Source: Phycisphaeraceae bacterium (GTDB lineage Bacteria; Planctomycetota; Phycisphaerae; Phycisphaerales; Phycisphaeraceae). From it: a stretch of 64,000 nt of DNA. The notes under the pieces were generated by a model. It saw only the letters and a list, made by a program, of their open reading frames with translations, did no database searches and was not told the DNA's origin. Of this stretch, positions 26,922 through 35,873 are shown one piece after another. The translations under genes were made by a program, and so were the position numbers. The stretch spans positions 1 through 64,000 of the forward strand of contig JAJDCS010000026.1 in NCBI GenBank assembly GCA_029260715.1. The letters run 5' to 3'. Each line of letters begins with the position of its first letter. Position 1 is the first letter of the stretch.

Positions 26922-28685
26922 ATGGTCCATACGGGTGCCAGCGAGGTTGGGCGTCGGGGGCGTGTGGGGGTTCGCTCTTTGGGGTGGCACCTGGCGTTGC
27001 TAGGTGTTTCGGGTGTGTTGCTGGGTTTGGCGTTTCCGCAGCCGGGGTGGGGGTGGTTAGCCCATGCGGCGCTCGTGCCGGCGGTGGTGCTGGCGGTTCG
27101 GTCTGATAGCGAGAAGCGTTTGGCTTGGTCGGCTTACGCGGTTGGGCTGGCGTGGTGGCTGATACAGCTCAATTGGCTGGGGCAAATCACCGTGGGGGGG
27201 TACGCGGTGTTGTCGGCGTACCTGGCGGTGTATTGGCCGGTGGCGTTGCTGGCGATGCGCGCGTTGGGCAGTGGGTGTCGCGTGCCGATGACGCTGGCGG
27301 TACCGTTGGTGTGGGTGAGTTTGGAGGTGGTGCGCACGTACTTCCCGGCTGGCGGCTTTAATTGGTTCGCGTTGGCGCACAGCCAGGCGCCTTACGACGA
27401 GGGGCAGGGGGTGAGTTGGCTGATCCAGGTGGCGGATGTTTTCGGGGATCACGGCGTGAGTTTTATCGTCGGGATGACCAACGGTGTGATCGCTGATTTT
27501 TTGCTTCGGCCTTGGATGGTGCCGGGCGGTGGCAAGGCACAAGCGAATCCGTCGTTGCTTGCGGCGGCGGGGTTGTGGGCGGTGGTTGTGGGCGCGGCGT
27601 TGGGTTATGGGTATTACCGGGTTGAGCAGTTCGACGCGGCGGCGCGGGCTGAGGGTTTGCGTATCGCGGTGGTTCAGACCAACGTGCCCCAAGACAACAA
27701 GAACAACCCCACCGCCCAGCAGATGCTCGACGACTGGCACAGCATGATCGACCTGACCCGGCGTGCCGCCGCTGGGACGCCCAAGCCGGGGTTGATCGTG
27801 TGGCCCGAGACGATGGTGCCGGCTGCGCTTAATAAAGAAGCGTTGGCGCATTACGAGTCGGTCGGCTCGCAGTACGAGTTGTTCCACGAGCAGATCGGCC
27901 AGTTGGCTGGTGAGCTTGGCGTGGCCCTGCTGGTCGGGTCGCACGCTTACTACGACTGGGTGACGGTGCGGGCGCCGGACGGGCAGGGGGCGTATGAGTT
28001 GCCGGGCAAGCGGTACAACTCGGTGTATTTGTATGGGCCTGACGGGCGGCAAGCGGAGGGGCGGTATGACAAGATTCACCGCGTGCCGTTTGGGGAGTAC
28101 ATCCCGTGGGTTGAGGCGTGGCCATGGCTGAAGAAGCAGTTCATCCGCTACCTGAGCCCGTATGAGATTGACTACACGGTTCAGCCGGGGCGGAGTTGGA
28201 CGCGGTTTGAGGTGAGTGGGGGTGGGTCGGCTGCGTCGCCCGTGCGTGTGAGCACGCCGATCTGCTTTGAGGACGCGGTGGCGCGTGTGACGCGGCGGAT
28301 GGTGTACGACGAGCAAGGGGCGAAGGCTGTCGACGTGCTGGTCAACTTGACCAACGACGGTTGGTACGCGGGCACGCACCAGGGGCCTCAGCACATGCAG
28401 GTCGCGGTGTTTCGGTGTGTTGAGACGCGTGTGCCCATGGCGCGGAGCGTGAACACGGGCGTGAGCGGGTTTATTGATTCGGTCGGTCGTGTTGGGCCTG
28501 TGGTGCGAGTGGATGGGCGGGCCCAAGCGGTTGAGGGCTTCGCGAGCCATGCGGTGGGGGTTGACGATCGTGTGACATGGTTTAGCCGGTTGGGGCACGG
28601 CCCGGCGGTGGGCATGGCGGTGGTGACTGGTTGCTTGATTGTTTTGGCGGGGGTTAAGCGGCGGCGGGTTGGCTCAGCAAATTAG
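26922..28685 (+). CDS. lnt: Apolipoprotein N-acyltransferase
   Basis: 587 residues. About seven membrane segments occupy residues 20-245, followed by a nitrilase (carbon-nitrogen hydrolase) domain. The catalytic residues are visible: Glu296 in WPET, Lys384 in YDKIHRVPFGEY and Cys448 in PICFED. The enzyme transfers a third acyl chain to the N-terminal Cys of diacylated lipoproteins in the inner membrane. It fits the several lipobox proteins in this window. LAFPQPGWGWLAHAALVP near residue 40 is typical. No Shine-Dalgarno is obvious at the ATG and the N-terminal 20 residues may be shorter in vivo. Confidence 0.95.
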   Translation: MVHTGASEVGRRGRVGVRSLGWHLALLGVSGVLLGLAFPQPGWGWLAHAALVPAVVLAVRSDSEKRLAWSAYAVGLAWWLIQLNWLGQITVGGYAVLSAYLAVYWPVALLAMRALGSGCRVPMTLAVPLVWVSLEVVRTYFPAGGFNWFALAHSQAPYDEGQGVSWLIQVADVFGDHGVSFIVGMTNGVIADFLLRPWMVPGGGKAQANPSLLAAAGLWAVVVGAALGYGYYRVEQFDAAARAEGLRIAVVQTNVPQDNKNNPTAQQMLDDWHSMIDLTRRAAAGTPKPGLIVWPETMVPAALNKEALAHYESVGSQYELFHEQIGQLAGELGVALLVGSHAYYDWVTVRAPDGQGAYELPGKRYNSVYLYGPDGRQAEGRYDKIHRVPFGEYIPWVEAWPWLKKQFIRYLSPYEIDYTVQPGRSWTRFEVSGGGSAASPVRVSTPICFEDAVARVTRRMVYDEQGAKAVDVLVNLTNDGWYAGTHQGPQHMQVAVFRCVETRVPMARSVNTGVSGFIDSVGRVGPVVRVDGRAQAVEGFASHAVGVDDRVTWFSRLGHGPAVGMAVVTGCLIVLAGVKRRRVGSAN

Positions 28686-28818
28686 CTAGACACACCAATC
28701 GTCGCGTCGGGCTTGCTATGATCGGTAGGTGTGCGGTGGTTGTTTTGGTTCAATACCAAAATGGGCAGGCCGCCAGCCGGTAATCAATGATGTTTAAGGT
28801 TTGAGTCATAAGGAACGG

Positions 28819-29802
28819 ATGATGGTGGTACGTTTTAGCGTGATTTTTGCGGCGGTTTGCTGCGTGGGTTTGATGGGCGCGGGTGTGGCGTTGGGCGAAG
28901 AGGGGTTAAAGGGTTCGCAGCGATTGGGTGAGGCGCGTGGGTGGGCGGTGGCGCAGGTGCTCGAGTCGATCCGCAGCGATTCGCCGTATTTGCGAGCGAA
29001 CGCGATTGAGACGGCTCAGCGTTTGCCTAGGCGTGTGGTGCCGTTGGTGCAGTTGGGGTTGGACGATTCTGCGCCTGTGGTGCGTTTCGCGGCGCTGGCG
29101 ACGATCGGGAAGCTTCGGCTGCACAATCTGGCCCCCGCGGCGGAGCGGTTGGTGGCGGACCCGTCTGAATCGGTGCGCGCAGCGTCGCTTGCGGCGCTGC
29201 ACCAGTGCGGTCGGGTGGTTGATTTAAGCCCGTTGGCTGGGATGCTCGCCAGCTCCGACCCCGGCACGCGTGGGAACGTAGCCATGCTGCTGGGGCAGAT
29301 GGGCGATACGGACTCGGTGGCGATGCTCAAGGAGATGGCCCGGGTGCCCATGCCGCGCGTCGGTGCGGTGCAGGCGGCGCTTGTTCGGTTGCAGGTGGCT
29401 GAGGCGCTGGTGAAGCTTGGGGATGAATCGTCGCTCAACGCGATCCGTGCGGCGGTGTATTCGCCGTTTGACGAGGCGCGGGTTGTGGCGGTGTCCATGC
29501 TGGGGGCGCTGGCGGACCGTCGGATGGAGAAGGCGATCGTTCAACTTTTGAGCAAACCGCCGATCGAATTGCAGCTGGCCGCGGCAGAGACGCTGGCGAG
29601 GTTGGGCAAAGCGGACGGGCGGGCGTTTGTTTTGGAGGCTTGCGGGTCGGAGATAGCGACGGTGCGTGCCCAGGCGGCGTTGGCGTTGGCTCAATTCGAG
29701 GCCACGAAAGTGTTGGAGAAGTTGGTGGTTCTCTTGCGTGATCCCGATGAACAGGTTCGCCTGTCGGCCGCGGCGGCGATCATGCGTATTGATTCGGATT
29801 AG
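28819..29802 (+). CDS. Exported HEAT-repeat protein
   Basis: 327 residues. ATG 28819 or 28822 is preferred because AAGGAA lies just upstream; a TTG at 28801 is less likely. A signal peptide (VRFSVIFAAVCC, cleaved near ALG-EE) precedes about seven HEAT/Armadillo-type helical repeats with the pattern DSAPVVRFAALATIGKL, DPSESVRAASLAAL, DEARVVAVSMLGAL and DPDEQVRLSAAAAI. This forms a solenoid for protein binding in the periplasm. It precedes the MreC-like/mreB genes on the same strand by a 260-nt spacer holding its own promoter, so co-regulation is not implied. Partner unknown. Confidence 0.85.
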   Translation: MMVVRFSVIFAAVCCVGLMGAGVALGEEGLKGSQRLGEARGWAVAQVLESIRSDSPYLRANAIETAQRLPRRVVPLVQLGLDDSAPVVRFAALATIGKLRLHNLAPAAERLVADPSESVRAASLAALHQCGRVVDLSPLAGMLASSDPGTRGNVAMLLGQMGDTDSVAMLKEMARVPMPRVGAVQAALVRLQVAEALVKLGDESSLNAIRAAVYSPFDEARVVAVSMLGALADRRMEKAIVQLLSKPPIELQLAAAETLARLGKADGRAFVLEACGSEIATVRAQAALALAQFEATKVLEKLVVLLRDPDEQVRLSAAAAIMRIDSD

Positions 29803-29938
29803 CGTGTTTGGGGTGGGTGTTTGTGGGTATGATCAACGTGTAAGATGGCAGCGATGACGGCGGTACACGAGGCCGTTGGGGCGAGCGTGTTGCCGGCTGT
29901 TTGCGGAGTTTGAGCCCATCTGATTAACATAAGATGAG

Positions 29939-29967
29939 TTGACAAGGCGGCGAGTCGCGTAGATATT
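29939..29967 (+). promoter_or_regulatory. Candidate promoter of the MreC-like/mreB genes
   Basis: A perfect -35 TTGACA (29939-29944), a 17-nt spacer and GATATT (29962-29967, four of six matches). The start would be near 29975, about 90 nt before the TTG start at 30063, which has GAGGAGGT in front. Confidence 0.5.
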
Positions 29968-30062
29968 ACGTTACTTATAAGCTGAACGGGCTTTATAGCG
30001 GTGAGATAAATTATGCTGATCCACAACAGCCGGGTTGCTCCTGACATTGAGAGGAGGTCGCC

Positions 30063-30938
30063 TTGGGCGTATTGACCAAAGTTTTTGTCGTGTTGGTGAC
30101 GGTGTTGTCGGTGCTGCTTGGCACGCTGGCGGTGACGTTTGTAGCCAACACTGAGAATTACAAAGCGAAGCTAGAAGAGTCCGTGGCTGACAAGACCGCG
30201 GCCGAGGAGATCGCGAGGCTGCGTCAGAGCGAACTCAACGCGGTGCAGAGCAACCAGAGCGAGCAGATCACGCTGTTCAAGGCCCAGTCGGAGAGCCTGA
30301 TCACGCAGAACAATCTGCTGACGCAGCAGCGGGCCGAGGCTGAGGCCGCGGCGCAGCGCGAGACAGGGAAGTTGGCGAAGTTCGAGGCGGACTGGAGCCG
30401 GCTGACCGCGGCGAACCAGCAGTACGCCCAGATGACCAAGGAGATTCAGGAAGAACTCAAGCAGCGACGCGAACAGATCGTCGATCAGCAGACGCGGTCG
30501 ATCCAGCTAGCCGATCGGAACAACGAGCTTGAGAGCCAACTGGCCGCGTTGACCCGGCAGGTGCGTCGTGTGCATGAGAAGATGACGAACCTGCAAGAGG
30601 AGAACGCTGACCTGCAGGGCAAGCTGGCTCAGTTGCCGCCCCAGTGGCAGGCGAAGATCCTATCGGAGGAAGTGGCTGTGGCCCCGTTTGTGCCCGAGAC
30701 GCCCATCCGCGGCCAGGTCACGCGAGTCGAGCAGCTTGAGGGTGAGACGTTTGTCCAGGTGAACGTGGGCCGCAACGACGGCGTTGAATCCAACATGAAG
30801 TTCCTGGTGCACCGCGGCAGCCAGTTCTTGGGCACGCTGATTATCACGACGGTGGACGCGAACAGCTCGGCGGGCCGCATCGAGTTGATGCAGGGCAGGG
30901 TGTCGGTTGGGGACATGGTGTTGACGGGCGGGGATTGA
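30063..30938 (+). CDS. MreC-like membrane-anchored coiled-coil protein
   Basis: 291 residues from TTG 30063, preceded by GAGGAGGT at ideal spacing. A single N-terminal membrane segment (about 5-28), a long coiled coil about 30-195 rich in Gln/Glu/Arg, and a compact C-terminal beta domain (GQVTRVEQ, VNVGRNDGVESNMKFLV, GTLIITTVDANSSAGRI) that recalls the beta domain of MreC. With mreB 540 nt downstream on the same strand, it is a good candidate for the scaffold linking the MreB filament to the wall-synthesis machinery. The homology to MreC is a fold-level judgement, not a clear sequence match. Confidence 0.65.
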   Translation: MGVLTKVFVVLVTVLSVLLGTLAVTFVANTENYKAKLEESVADKTAAEEIARLRQSELNAVQSNQSEQITLFKAQSESLITQNNLLTQQRAEAEAAAQRETGKLAKFEADWSRLTAANQQYAQMTKEIQEELKQRREQIVDQQTRSIQLADRNNELESQLAALTRQVRRVHEKMTNLQEENADLQGKLAQLPPQWQAKILSEEVAVAPFVPETPIRGQVTRVEQLEGETFVQVNVGRNDGVESNMKFLVHRGSQFLGTLIITTVDANSSAGRIELMQGRVSVGDMVLTGGD

Positions 30939-30984
30939 GCCGGGACAGCCGGTTTGAGAGCGGTTTTGAGTCGGGTTATTCGTC

Positions 30985-31239
30985 ATGATGAATCAAGGCT
31001 ACCATCGGCGTCGCGGAAGTGTTTTCCTGCCCGGGCGCAGCGATATTTACACGCTGCTGATGCTGATCGCTTGTTTGGCTTTGCTTGTCGGTATTGGGTT
31101 TATCTGGTACCGGGGCGCGGAGCTTTTCGGCACGTCCAACCCGTTTGAAGTGGTGTCGCAGCGTGATCGGCCCGCGCCCGTCGGGCGTGCGGTGTTGGCT
31201 GGGTGCGTCACAGGCTCCGGCTTGAAGCACGCGGGCTAA
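30985..31239 (+). CDS. Small single-span membrane protein between mreC-like and mreB genes
   Basis: 84 residues. One membrane segment, IYTLLMLIACLALLVGIGFIWY (about 21-42), with an Arg-rich N-terminus (HRRRGSVF) that favours an N-in topology and a soluble tail of about 42 residues. No family recognised. The position between the coiled-coil protein and mreB suggests a cell-shape or division role, possibly in the slot that MreD occupies in other bacteria, but MreD has several spans. No strong Shine-Dalgarno; coding status moderately sure. Confidence 0.55.
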   Translation: MMNQGYHRRRGSVFLPGRSDIYTLLMLIACLALLVGIGFIWYRGAELFGTSNPFEVVSQRDRPAPVGRAVLAGCVTGSGLKHAG

Positions 31240-31481
31240 TCTCTCTTCGGCTTGCGTGCAGGCGGACGGTGGGGGGTGAGCACAAGCGGGGGCTGTGGTA
31301 TAACAGCGTGCTAGGCGGTGTCTAACAAAAGGTGTGTTCCATTACATCAATAGAACGCTGATCTCAAAGCGGCGGCGTCGTTTCCTGACAACAAGGGCAT
31401 ACCGCTAAGGTTGAGGTTTGGCTTTCTGGGTCTCTTGTTACCAATCGGAATGGCTCGTCGTGGCTAAAGGACGGTCCGGCA

Positions 31482-32534
31482 TTGTTTATCGATAACGTCT
31501 TAAGCTGGTTCAGCGTTGATATGGGCATCGACCTTGGCACGTGCAACACCTTGGTGTGTGTGCGTGGCGAGGGGATTGTGCTCAACGAGCCCAGCGTGGT
31601 GGCGGTGAAGAAGGGCACGAACCAGGTGCTCCAGAATGGCAACGCGGTGGGCTGGGTGGCCAAGGAGATGCTCGGCAAGACGCCCGGGTCGATCACGGCG
31701 ATCCGCCCGCTCAAAGACGGCGTGATCAGCGACTTCGAGATTACCGAGGCGATGCTTGGATATTTTATCCGGAAGGTGAACGGCAAGCGCCCGTTTGTGA
31801 AGCCGCGCGTGGTCATCGCCGTGCCCAGCGGGATCACGGCGGTGGAGAAGCGCGCGGTGCTGGATTCTGCTGAGCGGGCCGGGGCGCGACGCGTCTACCT
31901 CGTCGAAGAGCCCATGGCCGCGGGCATCGGCGCCAACCTGCCGATCGTTGAGGCCACCGCGTCGATGATCGTCGATATCGGCGGCGGCACGACGGAGGTG
32001 GCGATCATGAGCTTGGCTGACATCGCCCAGTGCGAGTCCGTGCGTGTGGCGGGCGACGACATGGACGAGGCGATCATCAACCACATGAAGAAAGCATACA
32101 ACCTGATGATCGGCGAGCAGACGGCTGAGCGGATCAAGATCGAGATCGGCTCGGCGTCGCCCGACCACGAGACACGATCAATGGAGGTCCGCGGGCGTGA
32201 CATGATCTCGGGCCTGCCGCGCAAGACGGTCATCACCTCCGACGAGATCACCCAAGCGTTGCAGGAGCCGCTTAGCGCTATCCTCGAAACGATCACGCGC
32301 ACGCTCGAACGCGCCGAGCCAGAGTTGTCCGCCGACTTGGTCGACAACGGCATTGTGCTGGCCGGCGGCGGGTCGCTGCTGCGTGGGATTGACGAGGTCA
32401 TCTCCAACGCCACGGGCCTGGAGTGCCGCGTCGCCGAAGACCCGCTCACCTGCGTGGCCCGGGGCACCGCGATCTACCTCGAACACCTCGAAGAGTGGAA
32501 GAACACCCTCGAAAGCGACATGGACGAGGTCTGA
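31482..32534 (+). CDS. mreB: Rod-shape actin homologue MreB
   Basis: 350 residues from TTG 31482 with AAAGGA upstream. Actin-fold ATP-binding motifs are clear: phosphate 1 DMGIDLGTCNTLV, connect 1 AGARRVYLVEEPMAAGIG, phosphate 2 IVDIGGGTTEVAIM, and adenosine motif GIVLAGGGSLLRGID. MreB polymerises on the inner membrane and directs lateral wall synthesis. Standard length. The gene is downstream of a MreC-like protein and a small membrane protein, and faces the cdaA-cdaR operon across repeat B1. A well-preserved mreB argues against the budding planctomycete groups that have lost it, which fits Phycisphaerae. Confidence 0.95.
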   Translation: MFIDNVLSWFSVDMGIDLGTCNTLVCVRGEGIVLNEPSVVAVKKGTNQVLQNGNAVGWVAKEMLGKTPGSITAIRPLKDGVISDFEITEAMLGYFIRKVNGKRPFVKPRVVIAVPSGITAVEKRAVLDSAERAGARRVYLVEEPMAAGIGANLPIVEATASMIVDIGGGTTEVAIMSLADIAQCESVRVAGDDMDEAIINHMKKAYNLMIGEQTAERIKIEIGSASPDHETRSMEVRGRDMISGLPRKTVITSDEITQALQEPLSAILETITRTLERAEPELSADLVDNGIVLAGGGSLLRGIDEVISNATGLECRVAEDPLTCVARGTAIYLEHLEEWKNTLESDMDEV

Positions 32535-32667
32535 CACGCACCGCATATTTTTCATGCGCGTCGAAAACAATCGAAGTTGCCGCCAGATCTATTGCCGCGT
32601 CCGAAAGCTCCACACTCGCATACGCACGATCGGTATAGAGCAAGTGGTGTGATTAATCGCTATTCGC

Positions 32668-32756
32668 CGGGTGGCACGGCTTGCTTGCAAGCCGTGAAAT
32701 GTGGCTCCGCCATGACAACTGTCACCGAATATGCTGGCAGATAATGACGCCAGTTG
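32668..32756 (+). repeat. Intergenic repeat family B, copy 1
   Basis: An 89-nt element beginning CGGGTGGCACGGCTTG. CACGGCTTGC and GCAAGCCGTG form a perfect 10-bp stem with a 2-nt loop, followed by TGGCTCCGCCATGACAACTG and ATAATGACGCCAGTTG. Closely matched at 49396-49484; shortened copy at 58413-58478. It sits between converging mreB and cdaR. Confidence 0.85.
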
Positions 32757-32790
32757 CTCTGAGGCGCGGCGGCTGGAGATTCGGCTAATT

Positions 32791-33849
32791 TTACTGGAGC
32801 GTGGGGGGTGGCGTGGGGCTTTGGGCGGGGGTGATGGTGAAGTTGGCTCTTGGGATCGCCGAGTCCACGCGCACCGACGCGGGCACGCTGATCAGCAGCG
32901 GCTTGGACGTGACTTTCGATTCCAACTCGTCCACCGTTAGCCGCAGGTCGGCCCACACCTTGATCTCTCCCTTGCGGATCTTGTCGATGACGTCGCTGGG
33001 GCCGCTGAGTCGGACGTTGTCGTTCAACACGCGTTGGCCGCCTGCCAACTCGACCGTGAATCGCTTCATCTCCTCCCACGGCACGGTAAGCAGGATGGGC
33101 ACGCCCGTGAGGCTAAGCGTGTCGGTCTGCTTGCGCACGGTGATGGTCACCGCCGCGTTGGTGGGCACGATGGTGGGGGCGTAGCCGCGCAGCCGGTTGC
33201 GGAGGATGTCGGGCAGCGTGATCGGCACGGTCAGCTCGTGTGGCACGTTTTCTTCTAGGCGTGAGAGCGTCTCAGGGCCGACGCGGGCTTCGAGCTTCAA
33301 GCTGCCCAACCCGCTGACCACGCTTACCGGTAGCTGCACGACCGCTTCGGTCGGGTTTACCACCGGCGCGGCTGCTAGCTGGATCTCGTCGGGAACCACG
33401 GAGTCCATCGCGATCGGGATGACGGTGTCTTCGATCCGCTCAACCCGCAAATCGAGGGTGCGGGGGTGGATCTCAACGATGCTCACGCCCAGGTCGCCGA
33501 TGGGGGAGTCCAGGAACTTGTCGCGCAGCACGACCGTTTGTTCGGGGCTGTCGGGGTCGGCTGTCACAAGCACCTCGATCGGCCGCACCTGCATGCGCTG
33601 CAGACCCGCGAATTGGCTCGTCGCGCAGCGTACCGTGACCGATACCTGCCGCTTGAGCACCGGGTCGATCAAGAGCTGCTGCCCCGGTGGCGCGACAAAA
33701 CGCACGCTGTATTGGAGGGGCTCTCGCTGCTTGACGTTCTCGCTTTCAGAGTAGAGCCAGATCAGCACCGCGATGATCGTCACGATCGTGTAGGTCTGGA
33801 CTTTTTCAAGCAGGCTGGGGCCGGGTTGTTCGGTATGGCTGGGGTCCAT
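32791..33849 (-). CDS. cdaR: YbbR-domain protein, regulator-type partner of CdaA
   Basis: 352 residues. One N-terminal membrane span (TIVTIIAVLIWLYSESE, about 22-40) and extracytoplasmic YbbR-like beta domains to residue 340, with repeated strands such as PVSVVSGLGSLK, LTVPITLP and VRLSGPSDVIDKI. In other bacteria the YbbR protein CdaR binds and tunes the diadenylate cyclase CdaA. Here it follows cdaA directly (3-nt gap), so the two are co-translated. The C-terminus ends in a Pro/Thr-rich tail. Three to four YbbR units are likely. Confidence 0.85.
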   Translation of the reverse strand: MDPSHTEQPGPSLLEKVQTYTIVTIIAVLIWLYSESENVKQREPLQYSVRFVAPPGQQLLIDPVLKRQVSVTVRCATSQFAGLQRMQVRPIEVLVTADPDSPEQTVVLRDKFLDSPIGDLGVSIVEIHPRTLDLRVERIEDTVIPIAMDSVVPDEIQLAAAPVVNPTEAVVQLPVSVVSGLGSLKLEARVGPETLSRLEENVPHELTVPITLPDILRNRLRGYAPTIVPTNAAVTITVRKQTDTLSLTGVPILLTVPWEEMKRFTVELAGGQRVLNDNVRLSGPSDVIDKIRKGEIKVWADLRLTVDELESKVTSKPLLISVPASVRVDSAIPRANFTITPAQSPTPPPTLQ

Positions 33850-33852
33850 GGT

Positions 33853-34713
33853 TTAAGCGGCTTGGTTGGTTCCAGAACTGAGGTTGTTGGCGGCTGTGTC
33901 ACTGAGTTTTATCTCGCCCAGTCCGCGGACTAATAGCGTGCGAAGCCCGCTGAGTGTTAAGCCCCGCGTCAGTTGCCCTCTTTCAGCCAGGCTGATCGCG
34001 CCCGTCTCTTCACTGACGACGATGATCAGCGAGTCGGTTTCTTGCGATAGCCCGATCGCGGCGCGGTGTCGCGAGCCGAGTTCCGAACTGAACTGCTCGC
34101 CTTCGGCCAACGGGAACTGGACACCCGCGGCGGTGATTCTGTCGCCTTGTACGACGACGCCCATATCGTGCAGCGCGCTGCCGGGCCAGAAGATGGTGTT
34201 GAGCAGTTCCTTGGAGACCTCCGCGTTTACACGCGTGCCGGTTTCGATGATCCCGCCCAGCCCGACGTGCCGCTCGATTGCGATCAACGCGCCGATCTTA
34301 TTTTTGCTCAAGTAGGCCACCGTCCCCAGCAACTCTTCGATCACCCGTGCTCGGCGCAAGTTGCTGCCGCGGAACAGCCTCGCCTCGCCCAGCCGCACCA
34401 TCGCCCGCCTCAACTCCGGCTGGAACACGATCACCAACGCCAGCGAGATGTAACCCAGGAGGTTGCTGTAAAGAAAGTTGAGCCTCTCAAACGAAGTGCC
34501 GCTGCCAAGGACTTTGATTAGCAGTGTGCCGATAATCAAAACCAGCGCGACGCCCTTGATGGCCCTGGCGCCGCGCGTGCCGTGGAGGAACCGTAAAATG
34601 ATGTACACCAACGCCCATATCACGACAAACTCGATCAGCACGACCCACCAGGGGTAGGTCTGGATCCGCTTGAGCAGTTGATGCAAGCGTTCGATCAGTG
34701 AGTCGGGATTCAC
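33853..34713 (-). CDS. cdaA: Membrane diadenylate cyclase CdaA (DisA_N domain)
   Basis: 286 residues: three membrane spans (about 22-42, 52-69, 84-97), a short coiled region and a DAC domain about 110-260. It converts two ATP to c-di-AMP. The RHR motif is intact (Arg215-His216-Arg217 in LGSRHRAAIGLSQ), but the usual DGA motif reads Asp183-Met184-Gly185 (LHDMGVV). The aspartate is kept while the next two residues differ, so activity needs proof. FQPELRRAM and the NKIGALIAIER strand are typical. Co-operon with the YbbR protein. c-di-AMP usually controls potassium, osmotic and wall homeostasis. Confidence 0.9.
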   Translation of the reverse strand: MNPDSLIERLHQLLKRIQTYPWWVVLIEFVVIWALVYIILRFLHGTRGARAIKGVALVLIIGTLLIKVLGSGTSFERLNFLYSNLLGYISLALVIVFQPELRRAMVRLGEARLFRGSNLRRARVIEELLGTVAYLSKNKIGALIAIERHVGLGGIIETGTRVNAEVSKELLNTIFWPGSALHDMGVVVQGDRITAAGVQFPLAEGEQFSSELGSRHRAAIGLSQETDSLIIVVSEETGAISLAERGQLTRGLTLSGLRTLLVRGLGEIKLSDTAANNLSSGTNQAA

Positions 34714-35171
34714 GGCAAGTTGTTTCCTAAGAGCTAATCGGCTTGTTTCGCCCGTGTTGCAATGCTATTAGCGAGCCAGGACGCCCATTTGTTTCAACGA
34801 CGCATAAGACAGTCTTAACCACGCTAACCCTCTTGCACAAGAGTATTACTGGTTTGCTCCGATCTGTACAGGCTAATAATATCATAGGGCTCTAGTGCTA
34901 AGGGCTAGCTTCCTAGCATTGAAATCGACTGAGTGAACATTGAGCTTGTGTCTTTATCGACAAGGCTGCAGAAGCCTCCCCAGTATCTCAGGGCAGGCCG
35001 TTGTCGCTAGTGAACGGGGCCGGTTTATCCGCAAGCCGATCGGAGACCCATCAGCCTTGAGGGGTTGTGCAGCTGTGCGACCGCTCAGTTACCACTATCG
35101 CTGCTATAGCGTTAAGATGTGGCCCCGTATGGGATGAGATTCGAATTCAACCTTTAATTGAGATAACACCG
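34714..35171 (+). other. Divergent spacer cdaA-clpP with candidate promoter
   Basis: 458 nt without a credible gene; the small open frames in it have no features. A plus-strand site TTGCTC (34854-34859), 17-nt spacer, TAATAT (34877-34882) could serve clpP with a leader near 280 nt. Confidence 0.3.
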
Positions 35172-35873
35172 ATGGACCATCGTATGGATACAAACATAGG
35201 CAGTGCGGCTTCAATTATCGGATCACGTGGTCAGACGCAGAAATCAGGCCAAGCGCCTGACTTAAACTCAATCCTACCACTCGCCATGGCCCAGGCTCCG
35301 TATCAGCGGTATCGGGAGATGACCATTGACGAATTGCTGCTCGAGAACAGGGTGATCTTTTTGATTGGCGAGATCCACTCCGCCTCAGCCACCGGGGTGA
35401 TCATGCGTTTGCTGCATCTTCAAAACCAAAAGAAAGATGTGGACATCAATCTTTACATTAACTCACCCGGCGGCAGCGTGGACGATACGTTGGCCATTTA
35501 CGACACGATTCAGTATCTAAATTGTGACGTAGCCACGTATTGCATCGGCAAAGCCCAGAGCGGCGGTGCGATCGTTTTAGCCAGCGGCACCAAAGGGAAG
35601 CGGTATATTCTTCCTCATGCAAGGGTTATGATTCACCAGCCTTTCGGCGGTGTGACCGGCCAAACCAGTGATATCCAGATCCAGGCTGAGGAAATACTCA
35701 AAGCGAAGACGGTGCTCAACGAGATTCTTGCCAAGCACACTGGCAAAAGCGTTGATCAAGTGCAGGAAGATTCAGAGCGAGACCGCTTTTTTTCCGCTGA
35801 TGAAGCGAAAGAATATGGCTTGGTGGACGATGTGCTGGGGAAAAAGGAAGAAAACGACCAGAAGAAGAAATAG
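35172..35873 (+). CDS. clpP: ATP-dependent Clp protease proteolytic subunit
   Basis: 233 residues from ATG 35172 (35184 is another option). Catalytic triad Ser130 (GKAQSGGAIVL), His155 (MIHQPFGG) and Asp204 (SERDRFFS) is complete. The Ser motif is GKAQSGG instead of the usual GQAASMG, so this belongs to a divergent ClpP type. Other landmarks are RVIFLIGEI, NLYINSPGGSV and ADEAKEYGLVD. The N-terminus carries about 40 extra residues, possibly cleaved. No clpX or tig follows, unlike many bacteria, so it is an isolated clpP; additional clpP copies may exist elsewhere. Confidence 0.93.
   Translation: MDHRMDTNIGSAASIIGSRGQTQKSGQAPDLNSILPLAMAQAPYQRYREMTIDELLLENRVIFLIGEIHSASATGVIMRLLHLQNQKKDVDINLYINSPGGSVDDTLAIYDTIQYLNCDVATYCIGKAQSGGAIVLASGTKGKRYILPHARVMIHQPFGGVTGQTSDIQIQAEEILKAKTVLNEILAKHTGKSVDQVQEDSERDRFFSADEAKEYGLVDDVLGKKEENDQKKK

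Noticed and set aside
27057-28598. Long minus-strand open frame (513 codons) opposite lnt
   Set aside because: It is a shadow of the lnt frame in GC-rich DNA; the translation is His/Arg/Pro-rich with no domain, while lnt has its full catalytic triad.
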